DNA from: Pseudomonadota bacterium
GTDB taxonomy: Bacteria > Myxococcota_A > Polyangia > Fen-1088
NCBI GenBank assembly: GCA_023438785.1
Contig: JAEXQJ010000259.1
Location: forward strand, 1 to 64,000
Direction of reading: 5' to 3'
DNA: 64,000 bases
Below the pieces are notes generated by a model. That model was given only the letters and a program-made list of their open reading frames with translations, made no database searches and was not told the origin of the DNA. A program made the position numbers and the translations under genes. How positions within the stretch are numbered: the stretch's first letter is position 1; each line of letters begins with the position of its first letter. Below, in pieces: positions 51,917 through 59,349 of the stretch.

Positions 51917-52366
51917 ATGCCCATCGACGTGCTCGTGCGCGGAAATGCCGGGAAGCTGCTCGACGCGGCCGGGCGAAGGGCGGTGGCCACTCGCCTGCGC
52001 GCGGCCTTGCGCCTACTCGGGCGCTCGCGCTCGTCGGCCACCCTGGTCTTCACCGACGATCAGGAGATCCGCGCGCTCAACCGCGACTACCGCCAGATCG
52101 ATCGCGCCACCGACGTGCTCAGCTTCCACATGCAGGTCCTGTCCGGTGAGACCGATCCCGCCGGCGATCACGCCTTTCTCGGCGACATCGTGATCTCGGT
52201 CGAGACGCTGCTTCGGCGCAGTGGGCGATCCCGGCTGGCCCGCGATTTGGACCGGGTGGCCGTGCACGGCCTCTGCCACCTCTTCGGTCACGACCACCAC
52301 CGGCCCGGCCAGGCCGTGCGCATGCGCGCCCTGGAGCGACGGCTGCTCGCCGGTACCCGTCCCTGA
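51917..52366 (+). CDS. ybeY: Endoribonuclease YbeY (rRNA maturation factor)
   Basis: A 149-residue metalloprotein with the UPF0054 zinc motif H-x3-H-x5-H: H117, H121 and H127 in 'HGLCHLFGHDH'. 'FTDDQEIRALNRDYRQIDRATDVLSF' and 'LGDIVISVETL' are also diagnostic. YbeY works in 16S rRNA 3'-end processing and 70S quality control, usually with the PhoH-like ATPase encoded 101 bases upstream. The ATG at 51917 fits the conserved length. Confidence 0.95.
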   Translation: MPIDVLVRGNAGKLLDAAGRRAVATRLRAALRLLGRSRSSATLVFTDDQEIRALNRDYRQIDRATDVLSFHMQVLSGETDPAGDHAFLGDIVISVETLLRRSGRSRLARDLDRVAVHGLCHLFGHDHHRPGQAVRMRALERRLLAGTRP

Positions 52367-52436
52367 GCATCGGTGTTGACCCGCGCGGGGCCTGGAGGTA
52401 ATCGGCACGGATTGGCCTCTCGCGCATCGGACACCC

Positions 52437-53942
52437 GTGATGGAAGCTGACGGACGCGTATGCGAACGGCTGGCGGCGCGGGGATCTACGCTGGCGGCCT
52501 GGCTGGCCCGGCACGCCGACGTGGTGCTGCTGTGGCTGGTGGCCTGGGCGTCGGGGATGCTCATGGGCTTCGGCGCGCAGGTCTACTGGGACAGCGCGGG
52601 TTATGTGCAGCAGGCCATCACCGGTCAGGTGGGCGGTCTGGCGTTGGGACGTCCGGTCTTCGTGTGGGTTTCGCACGGCCTCGTGGTGGCCAGCCACGCG
52701 CTGGGCGTGTCGCTGTGGCACGCGGAGAGACTGCTGCAGGTCTTCTGGATGTGCGTCTCTGCCTGCTCGGCGCCCTTGACCCTCCTGTTGGCGCGGGAGT
52801 GCGGGGCCAATCAGCGGGCAGCCCTCCTGGCGGGCCTGGCAGTGGCTGCCTCACCGGCGCTGGCCCACGTGGCCGGCGCCGTGCTGACCGATGGTCCTGC
52901 CCTGGCCGCAACTTGCTGGGGGCTGCTGCTCGCCTTGCGCGCCCTCAATCCGGCGCGCGCTGTGGTCCGTCCGGGCCTGCGGGGGCTGGCCGCCGGCCTG
53001 GTGCTGGGCTTGGCGGTGGGCATGCGCGAGCAGTCCCTCGCTCAGGGCTTGGTCTGTGCCTTGGCCCTGCTGGGCGCACCGGCCGGCCGCCGTGTGCGCT
53101 TCGCCTTCGGGTGCCTGGCAGGCCTGGTGCTCGCGGCGGGCTTGCCGGTGCTCTGGGCTGTGGTGTCCCAGCCGGAGTACGTGGATACGGTGCGGGACTG
53201 GATCCAGGCCATGCAGAGCGAGCGCGACCAGCGCCCCTACACGATATGGGATTTCCGGGTCTTCCTCATCTGGCTTGTGACGCTCGGGCCTCTCACCACC
53301 TTGGCCGGGCTTACGGCTTGGTGGGGCCAACGAGCCCGGCTGTGGCGGATCCGATCGCTGGCCTTCGCGCTCTGTGTTCCCGCGCTGCTGCAGCTCGGAA
53401 TGCTGGCCTTCTATCAGGACATCTCGTACAGCCCGCGCTACCTCCTGCCCGCGCTGCCCGGCGCCCTGGCCATTCCGGCCGGACTGGCTCTGGACGACTG
53501 GTTGCGCGGCCGGCACCTTTACCGGTTGGGCCTGGTCGTTGTCCTGGCACCCGTCCTCCTGGCCGCGCCCCTGGTGGCCGACGAACAGCGCGACCTGGAG
53601 CAATCCCTGCGGGGCCTGCCGAGCCTGCTGCAGAAGGTTCCGCGACGCACTGTTTTGATCACTGGCCAGCCCTGCGAGAGCGTGCGCTTGTGGTCCGTGA
53701 TCGCCGCACGCGAGCCTGCCTCCTGGCACGGACGCAGACCCGCGTGGCACATCCTGTGCCCGGGATGGGCGTGGCCTGCCGATCTGGATGCGCATCTCAA
53801 CGGCAAGCTGGAAGCGGGCTACGCGCTCATCTTGGACGCACGCCAGGGTAGCTGGCAGGACGGCGACCAGCGTGAGACCATGTATGAGGTGGAAGCCTGG
53901 GCCGGTGAACACCCCCAGGCCCGCGTGCGGATCTGGCGCTGA
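52437..53942 (+). CDS. GT-C fold membrane glycosyltransferase (GT39/RgtA-like)
   Basis: A 501-residue protein with about ten membrane helices. The first extracytoplasmic loop has 'YWDSAGYVQQAITG', the Asp-containing catalytic loop of GT-C enzymes, which use lipid-phosphate sugars. Later helices include 'YSPRYLLPALPGALAIPAGLAL', the conserved R-Y-x-x-P motif in this superfamily. A soluble tail (about 390-501) follows. It would glycosylate a lipid or protein on the periplasmic face; acceptor unknown. GTG 52437 and ATG 52440 are adjacent start options. Confidence 0.78.
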   Translation: MMEADGRVCERLAARGSTLAAWLARHADVVLLWLVAWASGMLMGFGAQVYWDSAGYVQQAITGQVGGLALGRPVFVWVSHGLVVASHALGVSLWHAERLLQVFWMCVSACSAPLTLLLARECGANQRAALLAGLAVAASPALAHVAGAVLTDGPALAATCWGLLLALRALNPARAVVRPGLRGLAAGLVLGLAVGMREQSLAQGLVCALALLGAPAGRRVRFAFGCLAGLVLAAGLPVLWAVVSQPEYVDTVRDWIQAMQSERDQRPYTIWDFRVFLIWLVTLGPLTTLAGLTAWWGQRARLWRIRSLAFALCVPALLQLGMLAFYQDISYSPRYLLPALPGALAIPAGLALDDWLRGRHLYRLGLVVVLAPVLLAAPLVADEQRDLEQSLRGLPSLLQKVPRRTVLITGQPCESVRLWSVIAAREPASWHGRRPAWHILCPGWAWPADLDAHLNGKLEAGYALILDARQGSWQDGDQRETMYEVEAWAGEHPQARVRIWR

Positions 53943-54112
53943 GGCCGCCCCCGCCTTTCTGGCGATGGGCGTGGGCGAGGCGTGCGGGATCGCCGCGTGG
54001 GGACGTGGGCTCCTAAAGACTGCCATCCCATCCGACGAAGGCGTGACTGATGCTGCGGCCTAACCGTGAATTTGGGCCGAGCGCTGGCTCCCAGCGCCGC
54101 TCTGGAGAGTGC

Positions 54113-56437
54113 ATGGGTCCCGCCCGTCGCCATTCTCGGAGGTGGGCAAGCGCGTGGGCCCTGCTCGCGGGCTTCTGGGCCATCCGGCGGGCGGCGCGCG
54201 CCGACGGCCTCGGTGATCTGGAGAGTCTGCTCAGCGAGCAAATCGTCACCTCGGCCTCCAAGCAGGCGGAGGGCGCAAGCTCGGCCCCCGCATTGTCCAC
54301 CAGCCTCTCCGCCGACGATTTGCGTCGCTACGGCGTCAAGACCCTGGCCGAGGCCATCGACTTCCTCACCGTCGGCGTGAAGACCTCCGGCAACCTCAAC
54401 GGACGCGAGATCGGTGCTCGGGGTGTGTTGCTGACGGGTGACCGCGGCAGCCACTTCCTGCTGCTGGTGGATGGCCACGCCGTCAACGAGCCCCTGCGCG
54501 GCAGCGCCTGGCTCGGCGTTGGTGCGGGCGTTCCCATGGAGATAATCGACCACATCGAGGTGATTGTGGGCGCCGGCTCTGTGCTCTATGGGTCGAATGC
54601 CATGCTGGGCCTCATCAATGTGGTCACCAAGCGGGCCAAGGACAACGCGGGCCTGCATCTAGTGGCCGAGTCTTCGGTCTGGACCAGCGCCCGTATGGGT
54701 GCGGGCTACACCCACAAATTCTCGCTGTTCGGCAGCGAGGCAGAGATCACCGCTCACGGCGAGTACTACCGGCAATTCGGCCCGTACATGACCTTTGGCC
54801 CGGTCAATACCGGCGTGGAACCCGATACGGGCAGCCCAGGCCGCAACAGCCGCGATGCCCTGGGCACCGGCATTTGGGGCGGAACGCAGTCGGAGAACAG
54901 CCCCTTCGCCGAGGTCCCGGCGGGTATGCTTCGCGTCAGCGTGGGCGATGTGGAGCTGAACTACCGAGAGGTGCACTACACGCACTCTGCCCCGACCGGT
55001 GTGGGCAACTACGACGATCCGGGAACCAAGCAGTGGGAAGTGCGGCGCTCCGCGGACCTCAAGTATCGCCACACGATGTCCGCCCTGCTTGACGTGTCGG
55101 CTCGCTTGTATGGCGACTACTTCTCCTATCGCAACGACCTGCTCGCCTCCCGCTTCAGCCTGTGTCCCGTGTCCTCCGACGCCGGGGCGCCGACCTGCGA
55201 CCTCCTCGACAAGGGCACCGCCATGTGGGCGGGCACGGAGCTTCAGACCTCGTGGGACTGGCTCAAGGACGCTCGCCTGGTCACCATGGCCGGTGTGGAC
55301 GCGCGCTGGCGTTCCATGAACACGAAGCACGATCGCCTCAACGTCACCACCGGCCTGTCGACGCTGCCAAGGACGCAGCAGATTCCAGGCATCGATAGGT
55401 CAGACATCACCGTCGGTGCCTATCTGCAGCAGACATGGACGCCCATGCCGAATCTGCGCTTCAACGGCGGCCTTCGTGTCGACCGCGACTCGCGCTTCGA
55501 TCCTGTTTTGGTGAAGCGCTTGTCAGCGAACTGGGAGGCTTGGAAGAACGGTCAGCTGAAGCTGGCCTACGCCGAGGCGTTTCGCGCGCCGAGTTGGGAT
55601 GAGTCGGATGACTCCGCCGCCGATCGCATCGCGGCCAATGCGGCATCGAGGCCCAACGTCGACACGCGCGGCGTGAACCTGGGGACGCCGCTGAAGCCCG
55701 AGACGGTCAAGTCTATCGAGGGCAGCATTCAGCAGAAGCTCGGAGCCCATCGCTTCCTCGTGGGCGGCTTCTACTCGCGCTGGAACAACCTGGTTCACCT
55801 GCGCCAGCTCAGCGCCGCTGAAACAAACACGGCCCGCAGCAACGGCCTGACCGCTCCCCTCGCAAACGGCGTGCTCCTGACGCAATACCAGAACGTCAGC
55901 ACCATCGACAATTACGGGCTCAACGTGGGGATAGATGGCGCGGTGGGATTCGATGCCCTGCAATACGGTCTGAGCGCCACGCTCGCCGAGGCCAGGGTCA
56001 AGACGCCGGACGCGCCAGGTGCGACCACCGTGACGGCAGGAGCCCAGCGCAACGGCAATATTGCCCCCGCCGTCTTCGGCAACGCCCGTATCGCCTACAT
56101 CCCCGGGGGCATGTGGCCCACCATCGCCCTGGCCGCCCAATTCATGGGCAAACAATCACCGGACCAGTACCTAGTCCTGGAGGACGGCACGAGCCTGGAG
56201 CCTCGCGTGCCTGCCCAGGTGGAGGGACGTTTGACGCTTTCGGGTGCCGTCCCGGCGGTTAAGCACCTGAGCTATCGCGTGATTGCCAACTACGCCTTGG
56301 CCGACCAGGGCCCCTATGTGGTGGGCCCGGTCATGGTCGCGAGGAGCTCGGCCCTCTATACGTTCGACCAGACTCCGCCGCGCCTCATCCCCGTCGATCG
56401 CTTTCGAGTCACGTGCGGTTTGCAGGTGGATTTCTAG
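54113..56437 (+). CDS. TonB-dependent outer-membrane receptor
   Basis: Predicted 774 residues from the ATG at 54113, preferred over 54050 because of the GGAGAG site and a normal signal peptide (RRWASAWALLAGFWAI). The plug (about 30-150) has 'LSADDLRRYGVKTLAEAIDFL', 'GARGVLLTGDRGSHFLLLVDG' and 'IEVIVGAGSVLYGSNAMLGLINVVTK'. A 22-strand barrel follows and ends in Phe (GLQVDF). Such receptors import scarce ligands with TonB energy or signal from the surface. There are no transporter genes next to it; instead a YfiR-like gene starts 22 bases on, then CheX and CheY-like genes. I therefore read it as a signalling or sensory receptor; the ligand is unknown. Confidence 0.9.
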   Translation: MGPARRHSRRWASAWALLAGFWAIRRAARADGLGDLESLLSEQIVTSASKQAEGASSAPALSTSLSADDLRRYGVKTLAEAIDFLTVGVKTSGNLNGREIGARGVLLTGDRGSHFLLLVDGHAVNEPLRGSAWLGVGAGVPMEIIDHIEVIVGAGSVLYGSNAMLGLINVVTKRAKDNAGLHLVAESSVWTSARMGAGYTHKFSLFGSEAEITAHGEYYRQFGPYMTFGPVNTGVEPDTGSPGRNSRDALGTGIWGGTQSENSPFAEVPAGMLRVSVGDVELNYREVHYTHSAPTGVGNYDDPGTKQWEVRRSADLKYRHTMSALLDVSARLYGDYFSYRNDLLASRFSLCPVSSDAGAPTCDLLDKGTAMWAGTELQTSWDWLKDARLVTMAGVDARWRSMNTKHDRLNVTTGLSTLPRTQQIPGIDRSDITVGAYLQQTWTPMPNLRFNGGLRVDRDSRFDPVLVKRLSANWEAWKNGQLKLAYAEAFRAPSWDESDDSAADRIAANAASRPNVDTRGVNLGTPLKPETVKSIEGSIQQKLGAHRFLVGGFYSRWNNLVHLRQLSAAETNTARSNGLTAPLANGVLLTQYQNVSTIDNYGLNVGIDGAVGFDALQYGLSATLAEARVKTPDAPGATTVTAGAQRNGNIAPAVFGNARIAYIPGGMWPTIALAAQFMGKQSPDQYLVLEDGTSLEPRVPAQVEGRLTLSGAVPAVKHLSYRVIANYALADQGPYVVGPVMVARSSALYTFDQTPPRLIPVDRFRVTCGLQVDF

Positions 56438-56459
56438 TTCACGAGGGGCCAGGGGACCT

Positions 56460-57119
56460 ATGAACCAGAAATCGACACCAGCGACGGCGCAACAAGGCGT
56501 GCCTGCCTCTTCCGGCAGCGCCGGCCGGCTGGTGTGGCCGCACAGGGCCAACCCATGGCTCGTCTGTGCCATGGTCTGGCTCTGCCTGTGTCTGTGCGGA
56601 GTGCGACAGGTGCGCGCCGACGACGTTGCCGTGCCCATTCCCATGCAGGTCCAGCTCCTCGCCAGCGTGGCCGACTACGACAAGGCGTTCGCCGAGCGTG
56701 CCAAGGGCAGCGTGAAGATTGTCCTGCTGACCTCCAAGGACCCCGACAGTGCCCGTGCGGCGGCGCAGGTCCGGGTCGCCCTACGGGGTGTCTCACAGAT
56801 CGCCGGCTTGCCGCACGAAGAGTCGATCGTGCAATTCGAGTCCGCGGCCGCGCTGAGGGATCTGTGCCGCAGCAAGGGCGTCGGTGTCGTCTTCGTCATG
56901 CCTGGCTTCCAGAAAGAGGTCGCCGACATCAAGCGCAGCTTGGATGGCGTGAGTGTGCTCTCGGTCGCCACCGTCGGGGCCTACGTCCAAGAGGGCGTGG
57001 TGCTGGGATTCGACGTCATCTCCGGCAAGCCCAAGTTGCTCGTGAACCTGCCGCAGGCCCGAGCCCAGAAGGTCGCCTTCAAGGCCGAGTTGCTGAAGAT
57101 GGTGAAGGTCATCGAATAG
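56460..57119 (+). CDS. YfiR/DUF4154-like periplasmic protein
   Basis: A 219-residue protein with a long N-region and hydrophobic signal 'LVCAMVWLCLCLCG', cleaved near VRADD. The mature part follows the DUF4154 scheme: opening helix 'VQLLASVADYDKAFAERA', strand 'VKIVLLTS', 'GVGVVFVMPGFQKEV' where YfiR proteins have a strand for the partner site, 'SVLSVATVGAYVQEGVVLGF' and closing 'LLVNLPQARAQKVAFKAELL'. YfiR in Pseudomonas represses the CHASE8-type cyclase YfiN from the periplasm. Here no cyclase is next to it; a CHASE8-like kinase lies 2.2 kb downstream. Assignment rests on pattern, not a search. Confidence 0.65.
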   Translation: MNQKSTPATAQQGVPASSGSAGRLVWPHRANPWLVCAMVWLCLCLCGVRQVRADDVAVPIPMQVQLLASVADYDKAFAERAKGSVKIVLLTSKDPDSARAAAQVRVALRGVSQIAGLPHEESIVQFESAAALRDLCRSKGVGVVFVMPGFQKEVADIKRSLDGVSVLSVATVGAYVQEGVVLGFDVISGKPKLLVNLPQARAQKVAFKAELLKMVKVIE

Positions 57120-57172
57120 ACGGACGCGGAACGAGGCGTTCGCGCGTGCGGTGACTGCTCAGAAGGATTGCC

Positions 57173-57697
57173 ATGAATACCGATGACGAGCTCGCACAGG
57201 TCAATACGGAGCTAAGGGGTGTCTGCCAGGACATGTTCCCGGGCATCCAATGTGAACTCGGAATCGACGTGCCCGAGAAACCGGCGTCGCAGATGACCAT
57301 TCTGGCCACGCTCGGCCTCAGCTCGGAAAATGTGCGCGGCGCCCTCGTGGTGTTCGGGCCGCCCGAGTTCTTTCGGGCCACGTACCCACTTGCCGGACCA
57401 CGGGAGAGCGACGTCCGGGATTGGGCCGGCGAAGTCGCCAACCAGACCTTGGGGCGTCTCAACAACCGATTCGCGCGGCGGGGCTGCATCTTCTCCCACG
57501 GCATACCCGCGATTGTCTCCGGCGATGCCCTCCAACTCGCGCTCGGCGAAAATCGCCGCCGCGCCACCCTGCGTGGCCGGCTGGGGGCCCACGAGGTCGT
57601 GATGGTGTTGGACGTCCAACGCACCGACGGCACGGCTCTCTTCCATCCGGGTGAAAGGTCCGAGACGGTGAGCGAAGGAGAAGGGATTCTCTTCTAG
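57173..57697 (+). CDS. CheX-like phosphatase
   Basis: A 174-residue protein with the CheC/CheX/FliY fold pattern. The catalytic E-x-x-N is present as E87 and N90 in 'DWAGEVANQTLGRLNNRF'. The N-terminal 'QDMFPGIQCELG' and the later 'IPAIVSGDALQLALG' fit the CheX layout, where one active helix is kept. CheX removes phosphate from CheY-type regulators. The CheY-like gene 28 bases downstream is the obvious substrate. No motility genes are near. Confidence 0.75.
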   Translation: MNTDDELAQVNTELRGVCQDMFPGIQCELGIDVPEKPASQMTILATLGLSSENVRGALVVFGPPEFFRATYPLAGPRESDVRDWAGEVANQTLGRLNNRFARRGCIFSHGIPAIVSGDALQLALGENRRRATLRGRLGAHEVVMVLDVQRTDGTALFHPGERSETVSEGEGILF

Positions 57698-57725
57698 TCC
57701 TCCGAACCCGCAGAGGAAGCACCAG

Positions 57726-58097
57726 ATGGCACACAAGATCCTGCTCGTGGACGACTCAAGGACGGTTCGCCAACAGGTCGCCGCGGCCCTGACCGAGGCG
57801 GGATTCGCTGTCGTTGAGGCGGGAGATGGCGGCGAGGCCCTGGATCAGCTCGCCAAGAACGGCGATGTCCGGATGGTTGTCTGTGACGTCACGATGCCAC
57901 GTATGTCCGGTCTGGAATTCCTGGCGGCCATGAAGGACCAGGGACGCATGGGGAGTCCGCCGGTCATCATGCTGACCACCGAGGGCAAGAGCGAAGTCAT
58001 CGAGAAGGCCAAGGCATTGGGTGTGCGTGGCTGGGTGGTGAAGCCCGTCCAGGCCGCGCAGCTCGTCGCCGCCGCCAAGAAGCTGACCGACGGCTGA
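57726..58097 (+). CDS. Single-domain CheY-like response regulator
   Basis: A 123-residue receiver with no output domain. 'KILLVDDSRTVRQQVAAAL' holds the acidic pair, D54 in 'VVCDVTMPRMSG' is the phospho-acceptor, and K106 in 'WVVKPVQAAQL' completes the site; 'IMLTTEGKSEV' has the switch Thr. It would be phosphorylated by the CheA-like kinase at 59350-62736 and dephosphorylated by the CheX-like protein. Its target is not evident. It converges with the sugar-binding lipoprotein gene at a 12-base gap. Confidence 0.95.
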   Translation: MAHKILLVDDSRTVRQQVAAALTEAGFAVVEAGDGGEALDQLAKNGDVRMVVCDVTMPRMSGLEFLAAMKDQGRMGSPPVIMLTTEGKSEVIEKAKALGVRGWVVKPVQAAQLVAAAKKLTDG

Positions 58098-58109
58098 GGC
58101 GCGTGCCGC

Positions 58110-59132
58110 TCAGAACGCCTCGGGAAGGTAGCTCGCGGCGTTGGTCGCGTCGAAGGTGCGGTCGTTGTTTTTCATCACCGTGGGGATCTGCTCACCCTGG
58201 GCGTACTTGAGGATGGTGTCGAAGACCACGGGGCCGAACTTGGGGTTGCACTCAGTCAGCTCGGAGATCTTGCCCTCGATGACGTACTGGGTGGCCTTCA
58301 GCGTCCCGTCTATCGACAGCAGCATGATGTCTCTGCCGGGCTCCTTCCCCAGTTGCTGCAGGGCCGTGATGATGCCGAAAGACATACCGTCGTTGTGCGA
58401 AAAGATGACGTCGGCCGTCGGGTATTGGGGGAGGACCTCGAGGAGCAGGTCGTGCGCCTTCTGCTCGTCGAAGTCGGCGTCCTGCGAGAAGAGCAGCTTC
58501 ATGCCAGGCTGGCCCGCGATTCTGCCGTCGAAGCCTTGCTTTCGTCCCACGGCGGCCGAGGAACCGACCGTGCCCTCGAATTCGATGATGTTGGCGTGGC
58601 CGCCGGTCTTTTGGATGAGCCAGTCAGCCGTCAGCTCGCCCTCCTTGACGAAGTCCGAGCCGATGTAAGTCACGTAGTCGAGCCCGGGCACGGCGATGTT
58701 GGTGTCGACGGCGCGGTCCTCGATGAACACCGGGATGCAGGCCTTGCGCGCGGCCACGACGGTCGGAGCGAGATTGGCCTCGTCGTGGGGGGCTAGCAGG
58801 ATGACGTCGACTTTGGCGTCGATGAGGGCCTGCATGCGGTCCACCTGTTCGGCGGCGTCGGCGGTGGTTCCTGGGGTGTAGACCAACTCCCAACCGCGCC
58901 TGGCGGCCTCGTCGACGATGCTCTTCGTGTTGGCGTCACGCCAGGGGCCGTTGGCCTCGTAGAGCTGTGCGAATCCGACCCGGTACGTGTCTTTGAGGGC
59001 CAGGGGCGGCAGGCTGGTGCAGGTCTGGCCTTGGGCCGCGGAGTCGCTCGCGTCATTGCTGCTGCTGCAGGCCGAAAGGGTGGTGGCCACCGCGATTCCA
59101 CCGATGGTCAGCCATCTTTGCAGTTGCGTCAT
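58110..59132 (-). CDS. Periplasmic sugar-binding lipoprotein (Peripla_BP_4 type)
   Basis: A 340-residue protein: signal and lipobox 'VATTLSAC', then the two-lobed type I periplasmic binding fold ('YRVGFAQLYEANGPWRDANTKSI', 'VDVILLAPHDEANLAPTVVAA', 'YIGSDFVKEGELTADWLIQ', 'DVIFSHNDGMSFGIITALQQLG'). It resembles galactofuranose/ribose-binding proteins such as YtfQ. No permease or ATPase genes lie near, so it may not feed an ABC importer; presenting a sugar to the neighbouring sensor kinase is a reasonable alternative (ChvE-VirA and LuxP-LuxQ are precedents). Divergent from the kinase gene with 217 bases between. Confidence 0.85.
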   Translation of the reverse strand: MTQLQRWLTIGGIAVATTLSACSSSNDASDSAAQGQTCTSLPPLALKDTYRVGFAQLYEANGPWRDANTKSIVDEAARRGWELVYTPGTTADAAEQVDRMQALIDAKVDVILLAPHDEANLAPTVVAARKACIPVFIEDRAVDTNIAVPGLDYVTYIGSDFVKEGELTADWLIQKTGGHANIIEFEGTVGSSAAVGRKQGFDGRIAGQPGMKLLFSQDADFDEQKAHDLLLEVLPQYPTADVIFSHNDGMSFGIITALQQLGKEPGRDIMLLSIDGTLKATQYVIEGKISELTECNPKFGPVVFDTILKYAQGEQIPTVMKNNDRTFDATNAASYLPEAF

Positions 59133-59167
59133 GTTCGTGGGCCTTCGCTGCAGTTGCACCCTTCTGA

Positions 59168-59251
59168 GCGCCGACGTTCGGCGCGGGATGTCGCCTGCGC
59201 CGGGGCGAACTGACGTGAACCACTGCGCAGTCTTGCCTCCCGGGGGGAGGC
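59168..59251. promoter_or_regulatory. Two 7-bp hairpins in the divergent kinase/lipoprotein gap
   Basis: GCGCCGA-N3-TCGGCGC (59168-59184) and GCCTCCC-N3-GGGAGGC (59235-59251) are perfect dyads within the 217-base gap between the binding-lipoprotein gene and the kinase gene. A GCAGTTGC direct repeat (59120-59127, 59150-59157) spans the lipoprotein start. They could be operators or RNA hairpins; high GC makes chance dyads common. Confidence 0.3.
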
Positions 59252-59349
59252 TTCGTCACCTCGGGCCCACAGCTTTAGCGCACGTGTGAACGAGTGAGGT
59301 CGGCTTCAGATTCAGGCGGGACAGCCGAACTGGGGACGAGGGCAAAGCC

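Noticed and set aside
54050..54112. Start of the TonB-dependent receptor at the ATG at 54050.
   Set aside because: It would give a 42-residue polar N-region before the signal peptide. The ATG at 54113 has a better ribosome site (GGAGAG) and a normal signal length.
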